Assembly (NCBI GenBank): GCA_022701275.1
Contig: CP031740.1
Span: forward strand, 2,863,001 to 2,927,000
Length of the DNA: 64,000 nucleotides
Direction: 5' to 3'
From: Microcoleus vaginatus PCC 9802
GTDB taxonomy: Bacteria > Cyanobacteriota > Cyanobacteriia > Cyanobacteriales > Microcoleaceae
Below are positions 28,180 to 36,738 of this stretch, in pieces. Numbering within the stretch: the stretch's first letter is position 1; every line of letters begins with the position of its first letter. Below the pieces are notes generated by a model. The model was not told where the DNA came from, did not search any database, and was given only the letters and a program-made list of their open reading frames with translations. A program made the position numbers and the translations under genes.

Positions 28180-29832
28180 ATGACTATTCAAAAATTTGTT
28201 GTCACCGCCGACCAAATGCGGCAAATAGAAACGAGAATCTTTGCTGCTGGAATGCCAGTCGCAGCTTTAATGGAAAAAGTCGCGGGACTGATTGCTAGAC
28301 GCATTCAGGCGCTTTTGAAAGCGGAAGGAAGTTCGGCAACTAGCAGTGTACGGGATTTAACCGATAGAAGGAAAAGGGAAGAAGAGAAAAATCTTGTTAA
28401 TTCTCAATTGCCAGTTATCGGCGTATTGGTTGGGCCGGGACACAACGGCGGCGATGCTTTGGTTGTTGCCCGCGAATTGCACTTTCAAGGGTTCCAAGTA
28501 GTTATTTACTGCCCCTTTTCTAAACTCAAAGAACTAACAAAAAGTCACGCTGATTATGCGCGTTATTTAAATATTCCATTTGTTAACAAAATAGAAGCAC
28601 TAAAAAACTGCGACTTGCTCATTGATGGTTTATTTGGATTCGGATTAGAAAGAGAAATTACTAACTCCACAGCCACCACAATTGAGGAAATAAATAATTT
28701 AAATATCCCCGTTGTCAGTATAGATATTCCATCGGGAATTCATACAGATACCGGAGAAGTTTTGGGGACGGCTATCCGGGCAAAACATACATTATGTTTG
28801 GGTTTGTGGAAAATGGCATTTCTGCAAGACCGAGCGTTAGAATATATCGGCAGTTCCGAATTAATTGATTTTGATATTCCCGCAGCAGATATTGCAGCAA
28901 TATTGGGTGAAACGCCAGCAATACAACGCATTACAAAAGCCTCGGCAACTCAGCATTTGCCGTTACCCCGATCGCCAATTTCACACAAATACACCAACGG
29001 TCACTTACTACTTATTGCAGGTTCCCGCCGCTACAGCGGAGCAGCAATTTTGGCAGCATTGGGAGCAAGAGCTAGCGGCATCGGAATGCTGTCAATTGCC
29101 GTTCCTGAGTCGATTAAACCGATGTTGAGCAGTCAGTTGCCAGAGGCTTTAGTTATAGGATGTCCCGAAACCCAAAGCGGTGCAATTAGCGAATTGCCAG
29201 TAGCAATTGATTTGAGTTCTTATGATGCGATCGCGGCAGGGCCAGGTCTGACATTGGAAGCGGCAATAGCTGTAGAATCTGTACTGGAGAGCGATCAACC
29301 TCTGGTTTTAGATGCTGACGGTTTAAATATCCTCGCTCAACTCGGCACAGTCCCGATTTTGTCCGAACGCTCAGCAGTGACAATCATCACGCCTCACCCG
29401 GGCGAATTCAAGCGTTTATTTCCCGAATTAGCCGAGCAAACGGGCGATGATCGAATTGCCGCAACTCAAGCAGCAGCTCAGCTTTGCGGTGCAACGGTAT
29501 TGCTCAAAGGAGCCAGAGTTTGCATAAGTTGGAAGGATGAGGGCGATGCCCTACGAGATAGCTACGCTTCACGTACCATCACCTACCTCAATCCCGAAAG
29601 CACCCCAGCCCTCGCCAGAGGCGGCAGCGGCGACGTTCTTACAGGCTTGTTAGGGGGACTATTAGCAACAGCGATCGCCCGCAACTCCCCCCCCCAATCA
29701 GTTGCTGCAACAGCAGCTTGGTGGCACGCTCAAGCCGGAATCCTGGCTGCAAAAGAACGGACGGAATTAGGAGTAGATGCTTTTACTTTGACACAGTATT
29801 TAATTCCAACATTGCGAGAATTTGCTGAGTAA
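28180..29832 (+). CDS. nnr: Bifunctional NAD(P)H-hydrate epimerase / ADP-dependent dehydratase
   Basis: This 550-residue repair enzyme restores NAD(P)H from its damaged hydrate. The N-terminal half (about 1-240) is the YjeF_N epimerase, with VGPGHNGGDALVVAR and SIDIPSGIHTDTGE. The C-terminal half (about 255-545) is the ribokinase-like dehydratase, with AGSRRYSGAAILAA, AAGPGL, LDADGLN, TPHPGEF and ARGGSGDVLTG. All key motifs are present. Two unusual insertions are visible: about 20 charged residues near 50-72 in the epimerase (TDRRKREEEK), and about 12 residues near 454-467 in the dehydratase encoded by a palindromic repeat (29540-29580). Both keep frame. The gene starts at an ATG with no strong ribosome site and stands alone. 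Confidence 0.96.
   Translation: MTIQKFVVTADQMRQIETRIFAAGMPVAALMEKVAGLIARRIQALLKAEGSSATSSVRDLTDRRKREEEKNLVNSQLPVIGVLVGPGHNGGDALVVARELHFQGFQVVIYCPFSKLKELTKSHADYARYLNIPFVNKIEALKNCDLLIDGLFGFGLEREITNSTATTIEEINNLNIPVVSIDIPSGIHTDTGEVLGTAIRAKHTLCLGLWKMAFLQDRALEYIGSSELIDFDIPAADIAAILGETPAIQRITKASATQHLPLPRSPISHKYTNGHLLLIAGSRRYSGAAILAALGARASGIGMLSIAVPESIKPMLSSQLPEALVIGCPETQSGAISELPVAIDLSSYDAIAAGPGLTLEAAIAVESVLESDQPLVLDADGLNILAQLGTVPILSERSAVTIITPHPGEFKRLFPELAEQTGDDRIAATQAAAQLCGATVLLKGARVCISWKDEGDALRDSYASRTITYLNPESTPALARGGSGDVLTGLLGGLLATAIARNSPPQSVAATAAWWHAQAGILAAKERTELGVDAFTLTQYLIPTLREFAE
29540..29580. repeat. Palindromic repeat embedded in frame in nnr
   Basis: GGGCGATGCCCTACGAGATA and the following GCTACGCTTCACGTACCATC form an imperfect inverted repeat (GATG...TACG / CGTA...CATC). 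The style is that of short palindromic elements common between cyanobacterial genes. Here it encodes DEGDALRDSYASRTIT inside the dehydratase domain. Confidence 0.6.
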
Positions 29833-29988
29833 ACAATCAACAGTAGTTGGTAGGGTGCGTATCCCGCATCTTTGTATTGGGTAGGTGTCCACCGCGCACC
29901 TTAGCCCTTGGTTTGTATTGACAACGAAAGTCCTCATAAAAATATTACAACTTGCATTCCTTACGACAAACCAACGGGTAACTCAAAC

Positions 29989-30030
29989 GAGTGACACTCA
30001 CATGAGTGACACTCGAAAAAGTGACTGTGT
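29989..30030. promoter_or_regulatory. Iterated 15-bp operator-like repeats upstream of the peptidoglycan-binding gene
   Basis: The odd palindrome GAGTG-A-CACTC occurs at 29989-29999 and again at 30004-30014, with centres 15 bases apart (29994, 30009). A degenerate third copy (AAGTGACTGTG) is centred at 30024, keeping the period. They lie 71-112 bases before the ATG at 30101, where a regulator or an iteron-type protein could bind. Confidence 0.6.
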
Positions 30031-30100
30031 ATTCACAAATCCCACCAGTTATACCTGAAATATAAAAGACCAAAACTTAAATGTTGAGAGGAACCACATT

Positions 30101-30631
30101 ATGTACACCGAAGAAAGAAGCTTGAACAATGAAACTCTGGCTCTCGTCGCCGATACTACTGCTCAATCAACTCTTGCATTTGCTGCAACCACTGGAGTAA
30201 ACAAACCCACTTTACAAATCGGTTCAACAGGCGAAGCTGTCACGGAACTACAACAGCTTCTATATCATTGGGGATATTATTTCGGCCCGATTGACAGTAT
30301 CTTCGGCGTCCAAGTTCAAAACGCCGTCAAAGGCTATCAACACCGAGTCTTTTTAAAAGAAGATGGGATTGTGGGTTCTATAACTTGGGAAGCACTATAC
30401 TCTGGTGCACCTGTGAATATGCCGATCGTCATGAAGGGCAGTTCTGGCAATGCTGTTAAAATTGTTCAGAATGTCTTGAAAATCAATGGATACTATTTCG
30501 GTTCGATTGACGGATTCTTCGGGACGATGACAGATGTAGCAGTGCGGCAATTGCAAATCAACAAGGCTTTACCGCAAGATGGAATTGTCGGCTATAGAAC
30601 TTGGCACGTCCTCAGCAAGTTACCCCACTAA
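30101..30631 (+). CDS. Protein with two peptidoglycan-binding domains
   Basis: This 176-residue protein consists of two PG_binding_1 repeats. The first (about 40-105) runs from LQIGSTGEAVTELQQLL to DGIVGSITWEAL. The second (about 112-175) runs from MKGSSGNAVKIVQNVL to DGIVGYRTWHVL. Each contains the YYFG.ID..FG turn. These three-helix modules bind cell-wall peptides, but no catalytic domain is attached. The N-terminal 35 residues are polar and lack a classical signal peptide, so the location is unclear. Export by another route or cytoplasmic use are both possible. GAGAGGA lies 9-10 bases before the ATG. Iterated palindromes upstream suggest a specific regulator, and a strong hairpin follows the stop. 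Confidence 0.92.
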   Translation: MYTEERSLNNETLALVADTTAQSTLAFAATTGVNKPTLQIGSTGEAVTELQQLLYHWGYYFGPIDSIFGVQVQNAVKGYQHRVFLKEDGIVGSITWEALYSGAPVNMPIVMKGSSGNAVKIVQNVLKINGYYFGSIDGFFGTMTDVAVRQLQINKALPQDGIVGYRTWHVLSKLPH

Positions 30632-30677
30632 TGACGGGTTGGATTCACTTTCAGTCATCGCCCAAAATTGGTAGCTC

Positions 30678-30712
30678 AATTAGGGATTTAGGCTTTGCCT
30701 AAGTCCCTAATT
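30678..30712. terminator. Long hairpin after the peptidoglycan-binding gene
   Basis: AATTAGGGATTTAGGC (30678-30693) pairs with GCCTAAGTCCCTAATT (30697-30712), giving 16 bp with one G-T pair and a TTT loop. It lies 47 bases after the stop. No T-run follows, so it may be a dispersed hairpin repeat that also ends transcription. Confidence 0.6.
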
Positions 30713-31037
30713 ATCGTTAAGGGGAATGCTGCGCGGGAATGGCGATCGCAAATTATGTTACCGTTCCCGGCTCTGAAAAATATTCTTAACTTTCCCGTCT
30801 TTTTTTGTTACTATATGGCGGGAAATTGGTAGTCTCTATCCGGTTCCTTTACCTTCAGTTTTAGTTGTAAATTTTAGTTGTAAATAGTTGCACTCAGAAA
30901 ATTATTATTCCGATACTTCCCTAACAAGACTTAGGCATGGCGGGCTTATTCCCGGTTTATACGAAAAATTCCAGGTTTAGTAACGAGAAATCTAGGAATC
31001 AACCGGGTTCTTAAGCCAAGCGCGCGCAAGTCCAGAA

Positions 31038-31511
31038 CTAACCTTTGATGAACTTTTCTAATTTTTGAGCCATCTTCTCGACAATTCCCTCCGAACTATC
31101 TCCCGCCGATGCTTCTGCTTCAATACGCTTGACCGCATCCTCTGGAAGATTGAGCAACTGCACTAATTTTTGATAAGCTGCGGCTTCTTCAGCGTTAATT
31201 TTTGGTTCGTCGGGAGTGCGAGAACTAGAGGAAATGACTTCATAGCCGAGTTGCAAGACTAATTCCCTTTCATCTGGAGTTTCTAGTTGTCCGATCAACT
31301 CGTCAAGGGGGATATTTTGCATGATGTAATCCCGCAGTTCTTGTTGCATTTGTTGTCCGTCGGTATCAGGGGCAAACAAAGTGCAAAAGCGCTCGAGCAT
31401 TAAATTAACTTCTTCGGTCGCGAGTTGGCCGTCAGCCCAGGCCATAGAAGTAACAATCCTCAGCAGATTCATCTGGCGGGGCGAAATTGATGGAGGAGGT
31501 GGGGTTTGCAT
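31038..31511 (-). CDS. TerB-like protein
   Basis: This helical, acidic protein of 157 residues matches the TerB/tellurite-resistance fold. The motif MAWADGQLATEEVNLM is the metal-binding first helix pair, and the following TDGQQMQQELRDYIMQ belongs to the core. Stand-alone TerB proteins in cyanobacteria have no proven enzymatic role. Family studies link them to metal ions and membrane stress complexes. I take the ATG at 31511; a TTG two codons earlier is also open. The C-terminus (IVEKMAQKLEKFIKG) is amphipathic. It is on the same strand as the M61 peptidase, but the 108-base gap between them contains AATTGG repeats, so co-transcription is uncertain. Confidence 0.8.
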   Translation of the reverse strand: MQTPPPPSISPRQMNLLRIVTSMAWADGQLATEEVNLMLERFCTLFAPDTDGQQMQQELRDYIMQNIPLDELIGQLETPDERELVLQLGYEVISSSSRTPDEPKINAEEAAAYQKLVQLLNLPEDAVKRIEAEASAGDSSEGIVEKMAQKLEKFIKG

Positions 31512-31580
31512 AATCAAAATTGGTAATTGGTAATTGGGAATTTAGAAAAGGGAAATTGGGAATTGGGAATTGAGCCTGAT
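31512..31580. repeat. AATTGG-type intergenic repeats
   Basis: GGTAATTGGTAATTGGGAAT and then GGGAAATTGGGAATTGGGAA lie between the TerB-like and M61 genes. The units are the same as those translated inside the EAL domain at 4293-4690. Confidence 0.75.
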
Positions 31581-31619
31581 TCCTTCTTGTCTTTTATTTC
31601 CCTTTCCCCTTCATTTATG

Positions 31620-33521
31620 TCACAATTTCGATAAAGGAACTCCCAGCCATCCAGTAAAGTTTTGTTTCTGAATAGCAGTCGGCTGTTCCACCGACACGAT
31701 CGAGTAACGCGTCGGTCGCGGCGGGGCGAGAGTAACGCGACAAGTCCGCAGTTCGTCTTGGTGAAAAACTGTCACCGACACGATATCCCCAGGCTTGAAA
31801 TCTTTTAGTCTCTCGCCCGCTTGTTCTGCATTTACCCGAAAACCTTCGATCGCCAGCAACTCGTCCCCAGCATCAATTCCGGCCAATTGTGCCGGAGATC
31901 CTACTTCGACAAATTTAACCATTTCCCGCCCGTTTTCCGCTCCCAACGTCCAACCGATGCGAGGCGTTTGGTCAGTTTCATCTACCCAAAGTTGCAGCCC
32001 GAAAGGTTCCAGATACTTGTTGTAAGGCAACTCTTCTGTGCCGTCTATATAGCGCGCGAAAAAGTCGCTCAAATCCATATCGGCGACCGACTCGATCGCA
32101 CTTTGCAACTCTTCGGGAGTAAAGCCTATTTCTGCGGGCAGCGAAGGAGAATTTAACTGTCCATTTGATGTCAGATGCGCCGGCTTGGCGTCTGTTTCCG
32201 GCTTCAGTTCAAAATCGTCATTTTTACTGGAATTAGCATTGCCAAACTGCTGCCACATCAAACGCATCACATCGTCGAGCGATCGCTCGTTGCCGTGTCT
32301 GGCTCGAATCAACAAATCGAGCAAAAACGAAACAACTTCCCCTTTCAAATAATAGGAAACCTGGGAGTTGTCGCTGTTAGCATCCCTGCGATAAAGTTTA
32401 ATCCAAGCATCCCAGCTCGACTCACTGACAGGCTGCACACCCCGCCCCGGAGTCGTCTGCAAGCGAGTGATTTCCTTAGCCATACTTTGGAAATAACCTT
32501 TCACGCTGTAGATACCAGCTCGAAAAGGAATGACCAAATCGTAATAACTGGTCGTGCCTTCAGAAAACCATAAAGAAGGAGTGTAGTTCTCTTTTTCGTA
32601 GTCAAATACTTCCAGAGCTTTCGGTCGAATGCGCTTGACATTCCAGAGGTGAAAAAACTCGTGAGCCACCAACTGAATAAAGCGTTCGTACTTTTCCTTA
32701 GCCCGAAAATTAAAACGCGGATAGTTGAGAGTGCAGCACTCCTTGTGTTCCAAACCACCAAAACCCGAGCCGGACAAATGCAGGAAAAACACATAGCGTT
32801 CGTAAGGCAAACCGCCGAACATTTTGGCTTCAACCTCAATGACTTTTTGGATGTCTTGAATCGCCCGCTCTGGTTCTAAATTGCCTTTTCCCCAAACAAC
32901 TAGCTGGTGGGGTTTTCCCCTCACTTCAAAATCGTAGACTTCGTGACAGCCAATCTCAAAAGGACTGTCTGCGAGAGTGTCAAAATCCGCTGCAGCAAAA
33001 GTAAGATTTTGGCCGGAAACAGGTGGCAAAGCAGTAACTGTGCGCCATTCCGGCTGCGGTGGCACAACTGTCACGGTGTAACAGTTGCGCTCAAAACCGG
33101 GCAAGAAAAAGCACAAAGCCGCCGGATTGAAATAACCGTGAGTCGAGTCTAAATGATTGGTTCGCACTGTCAGTTCGTTGGCAAAAATACGGTAGCGAAC
33201 CGTGACATCTGACACCGAATGGGTCTCGATTTGCCAGTGATTTTTGCTGAGCTTGCGCCAAGGTAAAGCTCTATCGCCCGAGAGCGAGCTAAAATCTTGC
33301 AGGTGGCGGGCGTACTCTCGAACCAAGTAAGAACCGGGAGTCCAGACAGGCATTTTTAAATCCAGAACCGGCTCCGACCAACCTTGCACGCGCAAAGTCA
33401 CTTCAAACAGGTGGGATTCAGGATTGGGCATCGCCACCGAATATTGAATTGTCGGTGCTGTTAGTTGCCCCTCACTGTTGCCAGCAGCGGACGAGGTATC
33501 CAAACAAGTAACATCTGTCAT
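31620..33521 (-). CDS. M61-family aminopeptidase with PDZ domain
   Basis: This 633-residue metallopeptidase resembles glycyl aminopeptidases of family M61. The N-terminal beta domain (about 25-190) is followed by a catalytic domain with the zinc motif HEFFH at 287-291 and the downstream Glu in WFSEGTTSYY (about 328). A C-terminal PDZ domain (about 535-620) carries GSPAQLAGIDAGDELLAI. No signal peptide is visible, so the enzyme is probably cytoplasmic. It would remove N-terminal Gly or Ala from peptides, though the exact specificity is inferred from the family. Its ATG overlaps the stop of the upstream Crp-family gene by four bases (ATGA), which implies translational coupling. That pairing of regulator and peptidase is unusual. 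Confidence 0.93.
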   Translation of the reverse strand: MTDVTCLDTSSAAGNSEGQLTAPTIQYSVAMPNPESHLFEVTLRVQGWSEPVLDLKMPVWTPGSYLVREYARHLQDFSSLSGDRALPWRKLSKNHWQIETHSVSDVTVRYRIFANELTVRTNHLDSTHGYFNPAALCFFLPGFERNCYTVTVVPPQPEWRTVTALPPVSGQNLTFAAADFDTLADSPFEIGCHEVYDFEVRGKPHQLVVWGKGNLEPERAIQDIQKVIEVEAKMFGGLPYERYVFFLHLSGSGFGGLEHKECCTLNYPRFNFRAKEKYERFIQLVAHEFFHLWNVKRIRPKALEVFDYEKENYTPSLWFSEGTTSYYDLVIPFRAGIYSVKGYFQSMAKEITRLQTTPGRGVQPVSESSWDAWIKLYRRDANSDNSQVSYYLKGEVVSFLLDLLIRARHGNERSLDDVMRLMWQQFGNANSSKNDDFELKPETDAKPAHLTSNGQLNSPSLPAEIGFTPEELQSAIESVADMDLSDFFARYIDGTEELPYNKYLEPFGLQLWVDETDQTPRIGWTLGAENGREMVKFVEVGSPAQLAGIDAGDELLAIEGFRVNAEQAGERLKDFKPGDIVSVTVFHQDELRTCRVTLAPPRPTRYSIVSVEQPTAIQKQNFTGWLGVPLSKL

Positions 33522-34198
33522 TGACTTGCCAAATTAATCAAGTGCTTGAGGTTGATCAAATGGATAGTTTGGTGGTCTGGATCGATTTTGATCCAACCTT
33601 TACTATCGAGTTTTTCCATAATTTTGCTGGTTTCATCTAGGGTGATATCTGTTACATCAGCTAAGTCTTCATAAGGAATATTGAAGATATCTTTGCCCTC
33701 AGCAGTTTTCTGACCGTAGTTTTCTGCCAGCTCGACTAAAGTATTTGCTAGTTTAACCGCTGGCTGCCGATTTCGGAGTTGATAGCGGTGATTGGTTTGG
33801 CGCAGCCGCCGCACCATCAGTTGCAGCATTCGGTGGTGCAATTGCGGGTCTTTAAACAGGGTTTGGATAAATCGCTGAGCTGTGACGCTCAGCAGCCGCA
33901 CCGGCGAGAGAGCAAGTACGTCATTCGATCGGGGAGATTCGTCAAGAATTGCCATTTCGCCGAAGAAGGCACCCCGCCCTAAAATAGCCATTGAGACAGC
34001 TCGATCGTTTGACAAGCGCCGGACTTTTACCCAGCCAGACACGACAAAGTAAATCGCGTTGCCCCAAGAATCCTCCATCACCACAGCTCGGCCCGGGGGA
34101 TACTCATGCTTGACGGCATTTGATAGCAGCCCTCCCAAGGTTTCTGGGTTAGCACCCTTAAATAGAGGGAATAGCTCACTGAAAGCTTCTGTCTTCAT
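33518..34198 (-). CDS. Crp/Fnr-family transcriptional regulator
   Basis: This 226-residue regulator has an N-terminal cyclic-nucleotide-binding barrel (about 10-120) and a C-terminal winged helix-turn-helix (about 150-215). The phosphate-binding cassette reads GEMAILDESPRSN, keeping Glu81, Arg90 and Ser91 at the positions that hold cAMP in E. coli CRP, so cAMP or a related ligand is plausible. There is no FNR-type Cys cluster. The recognition helix (ITLDETSKIMEKL) lacks the CRP Arg180/Glu181/Arg185 pattern: ungapped alignment gives Leu, Asp and Lys. DNA specificity is therefore likely to differ from TGTGA sites. It overlaps the M61 peptidase gene by four bases. A predicted cAMP-forming cyclase is encoded about 10 kb away. 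Confidence 0.92.
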   Translation of the reverse strand: MKTEAFSELFPLFKGANPETLGGLLSNAVKHEYPPGRAVVMEDSWGNAIYFVVSGWVKVRRLSNDRAVSMAILGRGAFFGEMAILDESPRSNDVLALSPVRLLSVTAQRFIQTLFKDPQLHHRMLQLMVRRLRQTNHRYQLRNRQPAVKLANTLVELAENYGQKTAEGKDIFNIPYEDLADVTDITLDETSKIMEKLDSKGWIKIDPDHQTIHLINLKHLINLASQ

Positions 34199-34358
34199 GC
34201 AAACTCGCGGAGGTGGGAAATATGATTAGGCGACACCCAACAGCTAGGGAACGATCGATGTTTGGGAACACAAACAATCCGTTGCTCCTTTAATTGATGA
34301 TAAGGGTGCAGAGGCCCGGTTCACGTAAAATTGGCAGATTCTTTAATCTTAAACGGGT

Positions 34359-35243
34359 TTACAAGCCTGCCACTGCCTGTTGAACTTTGCCCAACAGAGG
34401 TTCTATGTATTCCGGCCAGCCGATCGCGATTGACTGCGTGTGGGCCAGAGTCTCCGGCTCGATCGCATCTTTAGTCCACCTCAGCGGTTGACCTTGCATG
34501 TCGCAACACACCAATCCGGCTGCTTTTGCTAAAGCCAGAGGACCGGCGGTATCCCACACTTTAACTCTGCCGTTGAGATACAGGTACAAACCAGCTCGAC
34601 CGAAGATAACTTCCATCACTTTTAAGCCAAAGCTGCCCAGCGAGTAAAATTCTGCTCCGGGAATGCTTTGGGCGATCGCCCGGGCGTAGTTTTTTTGGTC
34701 TTTGTCTCCGAGAACAATTTTACAATTTTCCGCTGTCGGAGCCGGGGGTTTGCACAGCGCGATCGGCTGGGGCGCTTGGGTTCCCACAGTTTGGAACAAT
34801 CCCCAATCTTTGCCGCCAAAATACATTTGGTCAAAAGCCGGGGCGTAGAGCCAGCCGGCCACGGGTTCCCCTTCAAGCAGCAGACCCACCATCGAAGCGT
34901 AGTGCAGTTTTCCCCGAATAAATTCTTCAGTCCCATCGAGGGGATCGATGCACCAGAGACGCTGGTAATTGGCCCGGTAAGCTGCTCTGGAGGCGCTGTT
35001 TTCCTCCGTGATCCTGCCGTCTTCAGGAAACAAAGCGCTAAATGCTGCCGATAGTTGTCGGTCTAGGTATTGATCTATACTCGTCACGTAGTCGTTGGGC
35101 CCTTTCTCGGAAACTTCAAAAGGTTCGGCTGCTAGCTTGTAAGCTTCTTGACCGCATTCGCGCAGGGTGTAGCGAATTTTTTGATCTTGCTCTGGAGAAA
35201 TATACATGAGGTTAAACATAAATTTTTTAGCTAACTTCAGCAT
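34359..35243 (-). CDS. Inositol monophosphatase/CysQ-family phosphatase
   Basis: This 294-residue enzyme is a Li+-sensitive, Mg2+-dependent phosphatase. The metal motifs are visible as ITEEN (about 80-84), CIDPLDGTEEF (104-114) and VWDTAGPLALAKAAG (about 232-246). VTSIDQYLDR marks the N-terminal helix. The family includes 3'(2'),5'-bisphosphate nucleotidase (CysQ, recycling PAP from sulfate assimilation), inositol monophosphatase and fructose-1,6-bisphosphatase-like enzymes. The TEEFIRG following DPLDGT is the CysQ/SAL1 style, so PAP is my preferred substrate, with moderate confidence. Three ATGs lie close together (35243, 35219, 35207) and no ribosome site picks one; the last gives MYISPEQ and may be real. 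Confidence 0.88.
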   Translation of the reverse strand: MLKLAKKFMFNLMYISPEQDQKIRYTLRECGQEAYKLAAEPFEVSEKGPNDYVTSIDQYLDRQLSAAFSALFPEDGRITEENSASRAAYRANYQRLWCIDPLDGTEEFIRGKLHYASMVGLLLEGEPVAGWLYAPAFDQMYFGGKDWGLFQTVGTQAPQPIALCKPPAPTAENCKIVLGDKDQKNYARAIAQSIPGAEFYSLGSFGLKVMEVIFGRAGLYLYLNGRVKVWDTAGPLALAKAAGLVCCDMQGQPLRWTKDAIEPETLAHTQSIAIGWPEYIEPLLGKVQQAVAGL

Positions 35244-35653
35244 AAAAGCTTAAGTCCTTGGAATCGATCGGCGCGTTTCACTGTTTTTGACTCGTACAGG
35301 ATTTGCGCGCCGATGCCGAGAAACCGGGTTTCTTAACCATCTGGGCTGTTGCTATACAAGCGCCAGACAGGATTCGGGGATGTCAAAAAAATTTTAGAGA
35401 CTAAGCAGATACTAAGCTGTCCCGTATCTAAATTGTATTTTTGGGGCGGGCGAGACACCCCACAATAATTTCATCAAACTTGACTATAAAATTTAGATGC
35501 GCCTTAGCATACTAGAATTATCTGTTTTAAAATCTCAAATCTCAAATCCAAAATCCCGTGACCGATCGGACCAACACGTTCAACAGCAGAGGATAAAATC
35601 TTCTGAGGTTAGATAATTTGTGCCAGCACCAGCATAATTAAAAGGAGAATAGT
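35244..35653. other. Intergenic region between divergent genes
   Basis: No gene is supported. It contains the short palindrome GAAACCGGGTTTC (about 35321-35335), a member of a hairpin family seen elsewhere in the window. A GGGGCGGGCGAGACACCCC segment lies near 35442-35461. AAAGGAG at 35641-35647 is the ribosome site of the following gene. Confidence 0.5.
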
Positions 35654-36706
35654 TTGAAATACCACTTGGCATTAGGTCGCAAAATAGACCTAGATGGAAT
35701 TGACCGCGATGCAAAACTCGGCAAATGCCCTCGCCACGTCCTGCGATCCCTCAGAGACCGCTTAAATGCCACCGTTCATGCCCCGGATGGCGAAGCGATA
35801 TCGTTGAGCGACAAGCTGCGATCAAAAATTTCTTCTAAACCCGAACATTGGGCCGCCGCGCGCAAATTGTCCAAGCAAGTCAGCAGCGACGACGTGATAT
35901 TTTGTACGGGCGAGGACATTGGGATTCCAGTGGCGGCGGCGTGTAGCCAATTGCCCAAGCGCCCGAAAATTGTGGTATATTTCCACAATATCGATCGGCC
36001 GCGCGGCCGCCTCGCCCTGAAACTATTCGGTTTGGCTGAAAAAATTGACCTATTCATGGTCAACGCCCGCCCTCAAACTGACTTCCTCCGCAGCTATTTA
36101 GCTATACCTGAATCCCGCATTTTAGTGCTTCTAGACCAGACAGACACTCAGTTTTTTACACCGGGTCCAGTTTCTGCCGAGAAAAAGCGGCAAACGATTG
36201 TTAGCGTCGGATTAGAAAAGCGCGACTACCGACTCTTAGCAGCAGCAACTGCTGACTTAGATGTTGACGTAAAAATTAGCGGTTTTTCTATAGATGCCAA
36301 GGCTTTATCGAAAGCTTTCCCCGATACTATGCCAGAAAATATGTCCCGCAAATTCTACGAATGGCCAGATTTACTGCAGCTTTACCGCGATGCAGACGTA
36401 ATTGCAGTTTGTTTGGTGGACAATAAATATGCTGCTGGAGTGCAGGCTTTACTGGAAGCAATGGCCTGCAAGCGGCCCGTCGCCATTACTCGGACTCCAG
36501 GTATGGTCGATTATTTAGCGGCCCCGAATATTGCTAAAGTCGTAAATGTGGGAGATGCATCAGGTTTGCGCGAGGCGATCGTCCATTTGCTAAAAAATCC
36601 TCAAGAAGCTGAATCGCAAGCGCAGCGGGGCTACGAAATGGTTGTGAACCAGCACAGTAGCGAACGTTATGTCGATGTTTTGGCCCAGAAGCTGCGATCG
36701 CTTTAA
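35654..36706 (+). CDS. Glycosyltransferase, family 4-like (GT-B)
   Basis: This 350-residue protein looks like a retaining GT-B glycosyltransferase. The C-terminal half holds the nucleotide-sugar site, with VSVGLEKRDYRLL where the second Rossmann fold starts. EWPDLLQLYRDADVIAVC follows, then GVQALLEAMACKRPVAITR, which contains the E-x7-E-like motif region. The N-terminal half shows VYFHNIDRPRGR. Donor and acceptor sugars are unknown. It is probably cytoplasmic or peripheral to the membrane. The start is a TTG at 35654, chosen because AAAGGAG ends seven bases upstream and no good ATG is near. It is a single gene, with an 11-bp hairpin 9 bases after its stop. No exopolysaccharide cluster surrounds it. 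Confidence 0.88.
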   Translation: MKYHLALGRKIDLDGIDRDAKLGKCPRHVLRSLRDRLNATVHAPDGEAISLSDKLRSKISSKPEHWAAARKLSKQVSSDDVIFCTGEDIGIPVAAACSQLPKRPKIVVYFHNIDRPRGRLALKLFGLAEKIDLFMVNARPQTDFLRSYLAIPESRILVLLDQTDTQFFTPGPVSAEKKRQTIVSVGLEKRDYRLLAAATADLDVDVKISGFSIDAKALSKAFPDTMPENMSRKFYEWPDLLQLYRDADVIAVCLVDNKYAAGVQALLEAMACKRPVAITRTPGMVDYLAAPNIAKVVNVGDASGLREAIVHLLKNPQEAESQAQRGYEMVVNQHSSERYVDVLAQKLRSL

Positions 36707-36714
36707 TAAAACTT

Positions 36715-36738
36715 TATGGTGCGCCTCGGCGCACCATA
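36715..36738 (+). terminator. Perfect 11-bp hairpin after glycosyltransferase
   Basis: TATGGTGCGCC (36715-36725) and GGCGCACCATA (36728-36738) pair perfectly around a two-base loop, starting 9 bases after the stop. No T-run follows. Termination is inferred from position. Confidence 0.6.

Noticed and set aside
30678-30712. Small RNA encoded by the 16-bp hairpin
   Set aside because: A lone hairpin after a stop codon is better read as a terminator or repeat; no promoter-like sequence was seen for a separate transcript.
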